Part shown: positions 36,381-45,329 of the stretch, piece after piece
How positions within the stretch are numbered: the stretch's first letter is position 1
Layout: every line of letters begins with the position of its first letter
From: Bradyrhizobiaceae bacterium
GTDB lineage: Bacteria > Pseudomonadota > Alphaproteobacteria > Rhizobiales > Xanthobacteraceae
Assembly: GCA_003963435.1 (NCBI GenBank)
Contig: RXJC01000050.1
Span: 62,001-126,000 of the forward strand
DNA length: 64,000 bases
Direction of reading: 5' to 3'
Program-made: the position numbers and the translations under genes
The notes under the pieces: model-generated
The model's input: only the letters and a program-made list of their open reading frames with translations
What the model was told of the DNA's origin: nothing
The model's database searches: none

Positions 36381-36833
36381 CTATGGCGACTCTGACGGAG
36401 CGTACCGCGCTCGAGGGGCGAGTTGAAGCAGCGTGGCGGCCGGACGACGGCCCGCTTTCGCGCATTTTCGGCAGCGCAGCCGGCTGGCGAGATCATGCAC
36501 GAAAGTAGTCGGCGGATGCTTCATAGCCGCGAGGTCGACATCGCTCGGCGTCTTGCAGCGTGCGCAGCGGATCTCCAACCAAGGAAAACCGCCGTTCACA
36601 GCCTGGTCGATCGTCGGTGACGGATCGATCGGCTCGCCGTCGCTCCACATCCGTTCGTTCCAGCTTTCGCACAGCAATCTGTCGGCCTGCTGCAGCATGA
36701 TCTCCGCCTTGGCCCGCATCTCGACGGCCTGTGCGGCGAGGATCTTGGTCATCGCGCGCGCCTTGCCGAGCTCCTTGCTCAGAGCCTTGCGGTCGCCTCC
36801 GGAGAGGGGCGTGGGGTGGTGTTTCGGCGCCAT
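36381..36833 (-). CDS. Zinc-ribbon hypothetical protein
   Basis: A 150-residue basic protein. The N-terminal half is a charged helix (GDRKALSKELGKARAMTKIL). The C-terminal half has paired cysteines IRCARCKTP and LRCRKCAKAGRR about 30 residues apart, forming a likely zinc ribbon. The style is common in Bradyrhizobium. It is 45 bp downstream of a second Cys-pair protein on the same strand, so they may be cotranscribed. I do not know a function; nucleic-acid binding is plausible. Confidence 0.6.
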   Translation of the reverse strand: MAPKHHPTPLSGGDRKALSKELGKARAMTKILAAQAVEMRAKAEIMLQQADRLLCESWNERMWSDGEPIDPSPTIDQAVNGGFPWLEIRCARCKTPSDVDLAAMKHPPTTFVHDLASRLRCRKCAKAGRRPAATLLQLAPRARYAPSESP

Positions 36834-36878
36834 CCGGATATCCAGGATTCAGTCAACGGGCCGGCGGCGTGCCGGCGA

Positions 36879-37268
36879 CTACTCGAAAGCCGGCCAGCAG
36901 CCATCCTCTTCGTGGCGGCCAGTGCGTTGCTGGCAGGTATTGTCGAGCAGCCGCTGCGCGACGTCCTTCCAGACCGCCTTGCGGCCATACAATCTGATTG
37001 CATCGGCGGTCTGGATTTCGAGGGTCCGCTCGCAGCGGCGGCATCCGATGCGCAGCACGTGGCGCTGGATTTCCGAAAGACGTCTTTGCCGGATCTGGGC
37101 CCCCGTCGCGCCGGCGCGCGGGTCGTTCAGTACCGATTCCCAGTATTCGGCCGGAAGGGGTGCATCGGGAGCCGCAGCTAGGGGCCCCGGTTTACGGGAG
37201 GCTTCGGCGGCCAGCTTTTCCATTTGCTTTGGGGTGGGCATGCGCCAGCTCGCGGGTCGGTCGGTCAT
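36879..37268 (-). CDS. Small Cys-pair hypothetical protein
   Basis: A 129-residue protein with one CxxC pair (IGCRRCERTLEIQTADAI) and an isolated Cys near NTCQQRTGRH and DGCW, arranged as a possible zinc-ribbon fold. The segment RLYGRKAVWKDVAQRLLDN looks like a DNA-binding helix pair. It has a start near 37268 (MTDRPASW). It is transcribed away from the Ku gene, with about 150 bp between the two starts. Function unknown. Confidence 0.6.
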   Translation of the reverse strand: MTDRPASWRMPTPKQMEKLAAEASRKPGPLAAAPDAPLPAEYWESVLNDPRAGATGAQIRQRRLSEIQRHVLRIGCRRCERTLEIQTADAIRLYGRKAVWKDVAQRLLDNTCQQRTGRHEEDGCWPAFE

Positions 37269-37415
37269 AGTTGATTAGAACATAACAAGAACAAAAGAGT
37301 CGAGTCTTCTTGGGATCAAATGGGGGAAAATGATCATGCTGGTGGACCGATGCTGTCGGAACCAAGACCGCCCGTTCGTCTTGAACCCAGCAACAGTGTT
37401 TGGAGTTCCCCCGCC

Positions 37416-38339
37416 ATGGCCCCCCGCGCTAACTGGAAAGGCTTCCTGCGCCTTTCCCTCGTCACCTGTCCCGTCGCGCTGTATCCGGCCACGTCGGAAT
37501 CCGAAAAGGTCTCGTTCAACCAGCTCAACCGGAAGACCGGCCACCGCATCAAGTACGCCAAGGTGGATGCGGACACCGGCGAGGAGGTCGCCAGCGAGGA
37601 CATCGTCAAAGGGTACAAGGTCGACACCGACACCTTCATCGAGGTGACCAAGGAGGAGCTTGAGAACGTCGCGCTGGAATCGACGCGAACCATCGAGATC
37701 GACGAGTTCGTCGACCGCAGCGAGATCGACCCGAGATATCTGATCCGTCCCTACTACCTGGTGCCGGACGGAAAGGTCGGTCACGATGCCTTCGCGGTTA
37801 TTCGCGAAACCATCCGCGAGATGAACAAGGTCGCGATCGGGCGGGTGGTGCTGACCAATCGGGAGCACATCATTGCGCTCGATCCGCTGGACAAGGGCCT
37901 GATGGGAACGTTGCTGCGCTATCCCTACGAAGTCCGCTCCGAAAAGGAGTATTTCGACGACATCCAGGACGTCAAAGTCACCAAGGACATGCTCGATCTC
38001 GCCAGGCACATCGTCAACCAAAAGGCGGGCCACTTCCAGCCGGACAAGTTTGAAGACCAGTACGAAACAGCCCTTCTCGATCTCATCAACCAGAAGCGCG
38101 CCGGCAAACCCATCACCGCGAAAGAGCGACCGCGTGGCGAGAACGTCGTGGATCTGATGGACGCGCTGCGCAAAAGTATCGGCGGCGCGCAAGCGGCAAA
38201 GGACTCCAAGCCGGCCAAGAAGCCTCGCAAGGTCGCCAGCGGTCAGAAGGAAATGCTCATGCCGATCGCTGGCAAGAAACCGGCGAAGGAAGCTGCAGCA
38301 AAGAAGCCGGCAGCCAAACCGCAACGGAAGTCGGCCTAG
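37416..38339 (+). CDS. ku: Ku protein of non-homologous end joining
   Basis: A 307-residue bacterial Ku homodimer subunit. The start MAPRANWKGFLRLSLVTCPV is the classical bacterial Ku N-terminus. The core covers PVALYPATSESEKVSFNQLN through YIKPYYLVPDG-like residues, and the end is a long Lys/Ala-rich tail (KKPAKEAAAKKPAAKPQRKSA region) as in rhizobial Ku. It encircles DNA ends and recruits LigD. Of the LigD parts, only a ligase-domain protein (19057-19983) is present in this window. An in-frame ATG at 37320 is rejected. It is followed by two genes on the same strand, spaced 6 bp and 1 bp. Confidence 0.95.
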   Translation: MAPRANWKGFLRLSLVTCPVALYPATSESEKVSFNQLNRKTGHRIKYAKVDADTGEEVASEDIVKGYKVDTDTFIEVTKEELENVALESTRTIEIDEFVDRSEIDPRYLIRPYYLVPDGKVGHDAFAVIRETIREMNKVAIGRVVLTNREHIIALDPLDKGLMGTLLRYPYEVRSEKEYFDDIQDVKVTKDMLDLARHIVNQKAGHFQPDKFEDQYETALLDLINQKRAGKPITAKERPRGENVVDLMDALRKSIGGAQAAKDSKPAKKPRKVASGQKEMLMPIAGKKPAKEAAAKKPAAKPQRKSA

Positions 38340-38345
38340 CGTGTC

Positions 38346-38681
38346 GTGAAGCATCCGGTAACGCCGGACGGTCGCTACTTCGTCGTCCGCGGCAGGCTGT
38401 GGCGAATGGCGAACCCGGGTCTCGATGAGTCTGAACGAACTGAACTCGTCGGCCGGCTGATGGCGGCCCGGCGCGCGGTTCGCGATGCCAAGAAGGAAAC
38501 CGACCGGGAGGCCGAAGGCGCCGCGCACGCGACCGTGGACGAGGTCAAGCGGGCGCTCGGCGAGCGCGGCCCGGCGTGGTGGGACGACGGCGCTCCGGAT
38601 CTGAATCGGCGCATGGCGAAGAACACGCCTTATGCCGACTGGTATGCAAAGCTCGCTCGTTCCCGCCATGGAGGACTTTGA
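38346..38681 (+). CDS. Small conserved hypothetical protein downstream of Ku
   Basis: A 111-residue basic protein beginning with GTG 6 bp after ku. It has no recognisable domain: a beta-like start (DGRYFVVRGRLWRM), a long charged helix (ELVGRLMAARRAVRDAKKET) and a Trp-containing end (AWWDDGAPDLNRRMAKNTPYADWY). It resembles small proteins often found with Ku/LigD in Bradyrhizobium, but this is from memory. The stop lies directly before the HAD gene start. Confidence 0.65.
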   Translation: MKHPVTPDGRYFVVRGRLWRMANPGLDESERTELVGRLMAARRAVRDAKKETDREAEGAAHATVDEVKRALGERGPAWWDDGAPDLNRRMAKNTPYADWYAKLARSRHGGL

Positions 38682-38682
38682 A

Positions 38683-39345
38683 ATGCCGAAAGCCGCTATC
38701 TTCGACCTGGACGGCACGCTGCTGGACTCGGTGGATCTCCACGCGATCGCTTGGCAGGAAGCTCTGCTCAAGTTCGGCCACGATGTGAGCTTCGAACAGG
38801 CTCGAAGCCAGATAGGCAAGGGGGGAGACAAGCTCATTCCCGTGTTCCTGTCCGCCGACGAACAACGGGACCACGGCAAAGAAATGGAAGAGTGGCGCGG
38901 CAATCGTTTCAAGACCGAGTATCTGCCGCTTGTGCGTCCCTTCTCGGCGGTCCCCGAGCTACTGCGTCGCGTGCGCGACGCTGGGCTTCGGATTGCCGTC
39001 GCTTCGTCGGCCAAGAAGGATGAAGTCGACAAATACCTCGACATCGCTCGCATCACCGACCTGGTAGACCTGAAAACTTCTTCCGACGATGTGGAAGAAT
39101 CGAAACCGGCGCCGGACATCTTCGAGATCGTCCTCAAGAAGCTGAAGATCGAAGGCGCCGACGCCGTCGCGATCGGCGACACCCCCTACGATGCCGAAGC
39201 TGCGGGGAAGGCGATGGTCGCGACCATCGGCGTGCTTTGCGGCGGGTTTTCGGAAAGCTCACTACGACACGCCGGATGCGTCGAGATATACCCCGGCCCG
39301 GGCGCACTATTTGTCCGTCTCGCGGACTCCCTGCTTGCGCGGTAG
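38683..39345 (+). CDS. HAD-superfamily hydrolase (phosphoglycolate-phosphatase-like)
   Basis: A 220-residue phosphatase. HAD motif I is IFDLDGTLLDS, motif II is AVASSAKKDE, the Lys of motif III is in EESKPAPD and motif IV is GDTPYDAEA. The cap-region insertion is alpha-helical, as in PGP or beta-phosphoglucomutase-like enzymes. The start MPKAA at 38683 has GGAGG just upstream and falls right after the preceding stop; earlier in-frame ATGs are weaker. The substrate is unknown. It is probably the third gene of a Ku operon. Confidence 0.85.
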   Translation: MPKAAIFDLDGTLLDSVDLHAIAWQEALLKFGHDVSFEQARSQIGKGGDKLIPVFLSADEQRDHGKEMEEWRGNRFKTEYLPLVRPFSAVPELLRRVRDAGLRIAVASSAKKDEVDKYLDIARITDLVDLKTSSDDVEESKPAPDIFEIVLKKLKIEGADAVAIGDTPYDAEAAGKAMVATIGVLCGGFSESSLRHAGCVEIYPGPGALFVRLADSLLAR

Positions 39346-39396
39346 ACAATACGGCTGATCGCAGGATAGCGGTCGGTCGGCGGCGCGGGGAGTGCA

Positions 39397-39891
39397 ATGG
39401 CAAGAAAACTGAAAACCTTCCAGACTTCGCTGGGCTTCTTCGATCTGGCCATCGCGGCGCCTTCGATGAAAGCGGCTTTGGAAGCGTGGGGCGCGGACAG
39501 CAATCTCTTCCACCAGGGCGCGGCGAAGGAAAGCGACGATCCCGACGTCATCGCTGCGACCATGAAGAAGCCGGGCGTCGTTCTCAGGCGGGCCGTTGGC
39601 TCCGATCGATCCTTCGGCGAGCATGCCGAACTACCCTCCGATCTCAGCGGTGCCGGGAGACCGACGAAAGTCGCCGGCGCGTCGAAAGGCCGTAAGGCGA
39701 AGAAGCCTGCCTCCCGGCCTGTCGACAAGGCGGCGGAGCGGAAGGCCGCTCTCGCCTACGAACGGGAACAGAAGCGCGGCGAACTTGAACGGGCGAGAGA
39801 AGAGGCCGCCCTTCAGAAAGAGCGGGAACGTCGGCAGCAAGCGGTCGACAAGGCGCAGGCGGGATGGCGCCACCTTCCTGCAGCACCGTGA
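39397..39891 (+). CDS. Lys/Ala/Glu-rich hypothetical protein with C-terminal coiled coil
   Basis: A 164-residue protein with a compact N-terminus (FQTSLGFFDLAIAAPSMKAALEAW) and a basic, highly charged C-terminal half rich in Lys, Arg, Ala and Glu (EREQKRGELERAREEAA region), predicted to form a coiled coil of the TolA type. No enzymatic motif is visible. It follows the HAD gene by 51 bp in the same direction and may be the tail of the Ku operon. It resembles hypothetical proteins common in Bradyrhizobium. Confidence 0.6.
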   Translation: MARKLKTFQTSLGFFDLAIAAPSMKAALEAWGADSNLFHQGAAKESDDPDVIAATMKKPGVVLRRAVGSDRSFGEHAELPSDLSGAGRPTKVAGASKGRKAKKPASRPVDKAAERKAALAYEREQKRGELERAREEAALQKERERRQQAVDKAQAGWRHLPAAP

Positions 39892-40292
39892 TCGCCCAGC
39901 CGCGTAGTGTCCGGACAGCCGGCCGCCGTTCTCTTGTCATCAGCATCTAATTTGCTCCTGCAGTGGACGAATCCTTGCGGCCCGTCTGTCGTTCCAAGCA
40001 GCTAACACATGCCAGGGATTCGGAATTGCGGAGCAGAAGCTTCCCACCCGCTCGTCGCCCTACTTAACTTCCGGTCGGAGCCGACGGTCCGCTGCGCAAG
40101 CCGTAGCCGACCGCAGCGGTCCCGAAGGCCGCCGGCTGTCGGCGGGAAGCCGCCAGCATGGGTGGGATCACTGAGGCTGGCTCGTTCTTGCGATTTAGCT
40201 CCCGCGCGCTCTGGCAGGGCTTCCTGCCGACGAGAGGCCAGGCGGCGGCCCGGTCTGTCGGACCGCCCCTGGACTGGTGGCGCGCGAGAGGT
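39892..40292. other. Intergenic, nothing recognised
   Basis: About 400 bp between the coiled-coil protein and the DUF2130 gene stop (convergent). No convincing gene, repeat or RNA. Confidence 0.45.
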
Positions 40293-41585
40293 TCAATCCG
40301 GACCTTGAAGCAGGGGCAGGTCAAGCGAATGTATCTCCGGCATGGCCTTGCCGGCAATGGCTTGCAGATCGCCAACCATCCCAACAGTTGACTCGATGAC
40401 GGCAACGATTTGGGTATCGCGCTTGGCCCACTGCCTCGTGATGAACTTGCGCTCCTTGTCGAGGTCTTCCTTCATGTCGTTGAATTTTTCGATGACTGCC
40501 TCGACGCGTTGGCGGAACTTGGTGCCCGTCAGGTAGAGATAGACCTCTTCCATCTTGGTCTTCTGGCCTTGCTGCACGAGTCGAGTGCTGTTGACCTCGA
40601 TCAGGGTCTGTCGGAGCGCGATCGCCAACGGTACGGCGCAGCGGGGATGGGCGATCCAGATGTTGTCGACGAGATCGAAGTTTTCGACGTTCTTCGGAAG
40701 CGCTTGGGACACGATCAGGGCGACGTCGGCGGCGCAGCGTCTCTGGTCGTCCCGCAGCTTCGGCAGCCATCCGTCGTGCCATGCCTTGGTCCGTTTGGAT
40801 TCCCAGAGGATCGTGCCGGCAGCCTGTCCGATCCCGCCGTTGACCTGCTGAACGAGGTCCGCACCGAGTTCACCCTTGCCGATGGGATCTATGAGGTCGG
40901 TTGGGAAGCGGCCTCGAAGGACATCCTCGAGATCAATTTCGAGCACCTCGCCCTGCGCCTGCTGTGAGCCTTGCTCCGCCTTGCGCTTGAGCTCCTCGAT
41001 GGTTCGGCCCATGGACTCGATGGTTTGATCCTTTTCCATGACGCGTAGGCGGGCAGCCTCGTTGGCCTCCTGTCTGGACTTCGTGCGAATCTGCTCCTCG
41101 GAAGCCTGCACGCGTTTTTCCACGGTGAGATCGAGTTCGCGCCTGGCTTCGTCGAGCTCGCGTTGCTTTCTCAACACTTCGGCGTGCGCCTGCTGAGCTT
41201 CGGCCAGTTTGGTGTTGTTGGCCTCCAGATTGCGGCGAAGCTCTGCCGCTTCGGCTTCCTTGGCCTGCAGATCGGCCAAGTTTGCTTCGCGAGCCTTCTT
41301 CGCCTCGATAGCCGCTATCTGAACGCGTTCCGCCGCGAGCTTGCGGGTGACCTGATCGTCGACCTGTTCACGCGCCATGGCGAGCTCTTCACGCTCCTTG
41401 CGGACCAGGTCGAGGTTTCGGGCCACCTCGGCGTCCTTGTTGGCGAGCTGCTCCTGAAAGCGACGGCGGGTCTCCTCGATGAGGGGAGCCGCCAGCGATT
41501 CAGTCAGCCGGATTTCGTGGTTGCAGTTCGGACAATTCAGGGTGGGCTCATGGGTAAAGCTCGCATGGGAGGTCTTGAGGTTCAT
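40293..41585 (-). CDS. DUF2130-domain protein with coiled coil (RmuC-like)
   Basis: A 430-residue protein with a zinc-ribbon-like start (LNCPNCNHEI), a long coiled coil (about residues 30-210) and the C-terminal DUF2130 core: VLEIDLEDVLRGRFPTD, LWESKRTKAWHDGWLPKLR and DVALIVSQALP. DUF2130 is a predicted PD-(D/E)xK-type domain; the Glu-x-Lys in WESKRTK and upstream acids fit a nuclease, as in RmuC. The start at 41585 (MNLKTSHASF) removes an unlikely upstream extension. Upstream are 470 bp without a gene. Possible role in DNA processing or recombination suppression. Confidence 0.8.
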   Translation of the reverse strand: MNLKTSHASFTHEPTLNCPNCNHEIRLTESLAAPLIEETRRRFQEQLANKDAEVARNLDLVRKEREELAMAREQVDDQVTRKLAAERVQIAAIEAKKAREANLADLQAKEAEAAELRRNLEANNTKLAEAQQAHAEVLRKQRELDEARRELDLTVEKRVQASEEQIRTKSRQEANEAARLRVMEKDQTIESMGRTIEELKRKAEQGSQQAQGEVLEIDLEDVLRGRFPTDLIDPIGKGELGADLVQQVNGGIGQAAGTILWESKRTKAWHDGWLPKLRDDQRRCAADVALIVSQALPKNVENFDLVDNIWIAHPRCAVPLAIALRQTLIEVNSTRLVQQGQKTKMEEVYLYLTGTKFRQRVEAVIEKFNDMKEDLDKERKFITRQWAKRDTQIVAVIESTVGMVGDLQAIAGKAMPEIHSLDLPLLQGPD

Positions 41586-42053
41586 GGCGATTCCTTCCGA
41601 TATCCGACCCAGCGGCCGATATGCCGAAAACGGCATGATTCGACCATGGAAGCGTCGGCCTGGACCTCCGTCCTCAGCCTTATCCACGGGTGCCAAAATG
41701 GTCGGTTGACTGTGAGAAGTTGGGGCAGGGCGAGTCGCGCGCTGCCGGCTCACTTCGACGGGGTCAGAAGGAGAAGGCGCGCAGTATGGTGGGTGCCATG
41801 GGTCGCCTTAACCTTGAACGAAAGGGGCATACTCAGATGGGTATTGGCTCTTCGGATGTCAACAGCACTCTGGCGACGACCGGTCATCTCGGGGGAGTTG
41901 GGGAGACCTCGCCGAGACCGGCAGGTCGAAGACGAGGACGGCGTACAGCCGGTTTTCGCCGGACGTCCCTGTTGCGCTATCGATCCGAACTGGCCCGCGC
42001 TGATCGCGGTCGCCCATAGAGGTTATCGTTAGTCCCGCCGATGGAGCCGGCGC
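41586..42053. other. Intergenic, nothing recognised
   Basis: About 470 bp between the start of the DUF2130 gene and the end of the next minus-strand gene. No supported gene, repeat or RNA. Confidence 0.45.
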
Positions 42054-43967
42054 TTATTCCTGGCCATCGGCCAAGGTGTCAGCCTCGTCGAAAGGCAGGG
42101 TAAGGTCGTCTCGATATGGATACAAGGGGAGCATGCAGAGCTGGTAGATCAACCAGCACGCATAAAGCGCGTCGTCCGAATACGGTTCGCTGTCCTGCAA
42201 TAATCCATGCGCGATCGAATGACGGATGTAGGGGCCGGGTTTCTTGAGAAAGACGTTCTCGATATCGGTCACGATGGCGGTTCCGAAGATCGAATCCAAT
42301 TCGTCGCGCATCTGTTCGAACAACGACGATATCGTGCGGTCCTCCTGTGTCTTCGTTGCGTCGTCCATCTTGGTGACGTCGTGGCCATGGCTCTTGAGTA
42401 CGTGCCGGAGCGACGCCTCCAGTAGAGGCGTCAAGATGTAAAGCCCGCTGATGAAGTCGCCATGAAAGAAACGGGTGAAGCCGAGGCTGTAGGTCATGAC
42501 GAGCCCCCGCGGGACGAACGGGCTCTTCTCCAGAAGGAATGCGAAGATTTCTTCGGATAGATAGTGTTCTGTGACGATCGACCTCCGGGCAACTTCGATC
42601 TCGGCGGACGCCGTGATGTGACGGCGCAGGCCCTCGTCTCGCGCGATTTGACTGCGTAGCGCCGAGTCGTTTGTAGAGTCGCCGACGTTAGCTCCCGTGC
42701 TACGGTAGACGACCTTGCCTTCGCGATCATGATGGCTGGCACCGAACAGAGACGACAGCGGGTGCTCCCGAATCGATCTTTCAGCGTCGGCGGCCAGTTT
42801 CGCCGGATCCGGAGACTGGCTGAGCGCGGCGAACACGAAGAGCTTATCGAGCAACGTCGGGCGCCGCATCTGGGATTCGACGTACTCGACGAGCTTTTCA
42901 AGGTTCATCGGAATAGCGAACGGCGACATTTCGTCCGCGATGCCTGCTTGGATATCGACGAGCTGGTGCCTCAGCTCCTTCCGCCGGTCTTTGCCGCCAG
43001 GCACGCCATGAAGCTCGCGGATTGCCTCGGTCAATATGTGCGCAGCCAACATCGCCGATGGCTGTCGTTGAGCGGTCTTTACCAGCAGTTCGGCCGCGGT
43101 CGACCGGCACCTATTCTTGTCATCCTCCAGCTTGGCGGCATGGTAGGCGGCGGCGCCGAGCCGCCAGAGCTCTACGACCATATCGTCGTCGGTTTCGGAC
43201 GGCAGCGCGGTAATCAGTGTCTCCACGTCCTTGCCGACTTGGGCCGCGTCTGACATCGCGAAGTGGAGGTCCAGACGTCCGAACATCTGGGCCGCCCTCG
43301 GCTGTCGTTTGTCGATGGATCGCTTCCGCAGATCGATGGCAAGCTTTTGTGCCTCCGATGGGCCCATCTTGTCCATTCCGGTGCCACGCCCGATGAACAG
43401 TGCCCGTTTGAGTAAATCGCGCGCCTCATGTCTCAGGGCGCCGACCTCATCCTTGTCGAAGTGAAGCTTGAGAGCGCCGGAGTCGATTTTCGAGACGATC
43501 TCGACATATGCCGTTGCGGCGACGATCCCGAGCCGACCGCGCTTGCGGTCCAGCAGCCAGCACAGGTCCGCAAGCCGCGCGCGCAGCACCGGGCGCTGAG
43601 CTCGTCCGGCCATGTCGGCCAGGACGTCGACGGAGCCTCGAAAATCCGAAGGTATCGCCGACCGGCGGCCGTCCGCCCAGACGATCATAGCCGCGAAAGG
43701 CTCGTTCGGTTCGTTAGCCTTGAACTGCATGCCCATGACCGCCGCGAGCATCGAGTAGACCCGGAAATGCGCCGTTTCCGGTGGATCCGCGGGCTCCCCC
43801 AGCAACTCGCGATACTGATAGCCCAGAACGGTCGCTTCGGCGCTGACCGATTGCCGAACAGGCTCTTCGAAATCGACCTGCGAAACGTCGTCCAATGTGG
43901 CCCTGGCCCAGGGCGGAGGTGCAGCGTTGTCGGTACCTTGCGCAGTTTTCGGGCGTTCGTCGTTCAA
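42054..43967 (-). CDS. Large protein with C-terminal HEPN-like RxxxxH motif (DUF7380/DUF4209 type)
   Basis: A 637-residue helical protein. The C-terminal part has GFTRFFHGDFISGLYILTPL, LEASLRHVLKSHGHDVTKM and then PYIRHSIAHGLL (around residue 584). RHSIAH fits the R-x4-H motif of HEPN ribonucleases, and the arrangement of a Glu in a helix followed by Lx-RHxxAHG is typical of DUF4209-like proteins found in defence loci. The N-terminal about 400 residues form a TPR-like helical scaffold. It may act as a toxin or RNase in phage defence. It is on the minus strand and divergent from the plus-strand pair at 44.4-46.7 kb, with a 393-bp spacer. Confidence 0.6.
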   Translation of the reverse strand: MNDERPKTAQGTDNAAPPPWARATLDDVSQVDFEEPVRQSVSAEATVLGYQYRELLGEPADPPETAHFRVYSMLAAVMGMQFKANEPNEPFAAMIVWADGRRSAIPSDFRGSVDVLADMAGRAQRPVLRARLADLCWLLDRKRGRLGIVAATAYVEIVSKIDSGALKLHFDKDEVGALRHEARDLLKRALFIGRGTGMDKMGPSEAQKLAIDLRKRSIDKRQPRAAQMFGRLDLHFAMSDAAQVGKDVETLITALPSETDDDMVVELWRLGAAAYHAAKLEDDKNRCRSTAAELLVKTAQRQPSAMLAAHILTEAIRELHGVPGGKDRRKELRHQLVDIQAGIADEMSPFAIPMNLEKLVEYVESQMRRPTLLDKLFVFAALSQSPDPAKLAADAERSIREHPLSSLFGASHHDREGKVVYRSTGANVGDSTNDSALRSQIARDEGLRRHITASAEIEVARRSIVTEHYLSEEIFAFLLEKSPFVPRGLVMTYSLGFTRFFHGDFISGLYILTPLLEASLRHVLKSHGHDVTKMDDATKTQEDRTISSLFEQMRDELDSIFGTAIVTDIENVFLKKPGPYIRHSIAHGLLQDSEPYSDDALYACWLIYQLCMLPLYPYRDDLTLPFDEADTLADGQE

Positions 43968-44360
43968 ATCGTCTCCTGGGCGTCGTGAAGTATGACGCTT
44001 TTAACGTCTGCTCAATGGGGGCGATACGAAGATAAGTGCAGCGACGCCTTGCTCGCGGGAAGTTAGCTACGGCGGCATTGGCTTTCCGCTCAACCGGGCG
44101 TCAACGAAGAAAGAAGAATTACCGACGCAAAGGCGCTCATGATCGGGGACAAGGAGGTGCCACAATTTGCAACACGACTGCGCAATGGTATCTTCAACTT
44201 TAGCGAGAAGTAAAGAGTGCCGTATTGGCCTGGGAAATGCCCTTTGCCCCCGCCGATCGGATGGCGTAGCCGTTGTGGTTGGGCGACCTTCAGAGGAGGG
44301 TTTGCGGCCGCCATTGTCGGCGACGACGAGCCACGGCCCTACAACGGATTGAGTCTCGGC
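43968..44360. other. Divergent intergenic region
   Basis: About 390 bp between the divergent HEPN-type gene and the gene at 44361. Presumably holds promoters for both directions; no repeat or RNA is evident. Confidence 0.4.
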
Positions 44361-45260
44361 ATGTCTGCAGCGGAATGGGAGCAATACAAGATATCGGACA
44401 AGTTCGCCGAATTGACCACCGTGAAGCATATCGTCCACCTTCCCGTCGCGCGGCGCATAATCGAAGATGGGAAGATCAAATCCGGCCTTGTCTTCGACAA
44501 GAGCCGTCTGAAAAAGTCGCGGACAAGCGTAACTTGGCTGTCGGCGAATGATTGGTCGCCCGGATCGCTATACGGCACTGTCGAATTCCAGTTCTCCTGG
44601 GAGAAGCTCGTCAAGAACAAGCGAATCTACTGGGTCGAAGCGATGCCGAACTATCACCCGGCGGCTTTCCGTTTCCTGCTGACCTTCGACGAGATGACGT
44701 CCGAGCTGGTGACCAAATACGATCCAGAAAAGGACAATGGTCCGCTCAGGAAGATCGATGGACAATGGCGCTGGCATCCGGATTATTGCTCCGAATTCAT
44801 GGTCGCCGACGATTTCCTGATCTCTGAGACGGTCGGCATCGACTTCGTACATCACCATCAGAAATATTGCCGAACCAAGTCATGGGGCTGTATCGAGCAG
44901 ACTACAAATCCTTCGCCTCAAATGACGTCGGGTAGGCTCTTGGCGTACCTTCTGGCGCACGGAGTCAAGGATCTCGACAAGCATCTGACACCGGACGCAG
45001 GCGGACGGAATCGAATCCTGGACATGGCCAGCGCCTGGCTATGGATCGTATTGGACAACATAAAATTCGTCGGTCCCTTAAAGAGCGATGGGGAGTGCGA
45101 CAGCCTAATAAGGGGAGCTTTGGCTCTCTTTGGTGTCGACAGGATCGATGACGGCAAGAAACTATTGGCTCTGGTAACGGGCAGTGCAGAAGCCCATGCA
45201 GCGCTTGCCAGGCTGGTGCGAAGTCATTTCAACACTCCTTCCTGGGATTTTGGTCTTTGA
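44361..45260 (+). CDS. Unknown protein, possible ADP-ribosyltransferase-like fold
   Basis: A 299-residue protein not assigned to a known family. The N-terminal half (HIVHLPVARRIIEDGKIKSG, TVTWLSAN-like strand, YGTVEFQF, IYWVEAMPNYHPAAFR) has the order His, hydrophobic strands, then a Glu late in a strand, reminiscent of DarT/ART folds where a small toxin modifies nucleic acids with NAD+. This is a weak visual match. A second region contains FVHHHQKYC. The start at 44361 is used because earlier in-frame residues look unstructured. The MBL-fold gene follows by 69 bp on the same strand, so the two may function together. Confidence 0.45.
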   Translation: MSAAEWEQYKISDKFAELTTVKHIVHLPVARRIIEDGKIKSGLVFDKSRLKKSRTSVTWLSANDWSPGSLYGTVEFQFSWEKLVKNKRIYWVEAMPNYHPAAFRFLLTFDEMTSELVTKYDPEKDNGPLRKIDGQWRWHPDYCSEFMVADDFLISETVGIDFVHHHQKYCRTKSWGCIEQTTNPSPQMTSGRLLAYLLAHGVKDLDKHLTPDAGGRNRILDMASAWLWIVLDNIKFVGPLKSDGECDSLIRGALALFGVDRIDDGKKLLALVTGSAEAHAALARLVRSHFNTPSWDFGL

Positions 45261-45329
45261 CGGCGGCCTCCGAACAATGAGGTGTGCCGAAATATGGGGG
45301 CGGAGGACGGATGACGCGAGGATTTGACA

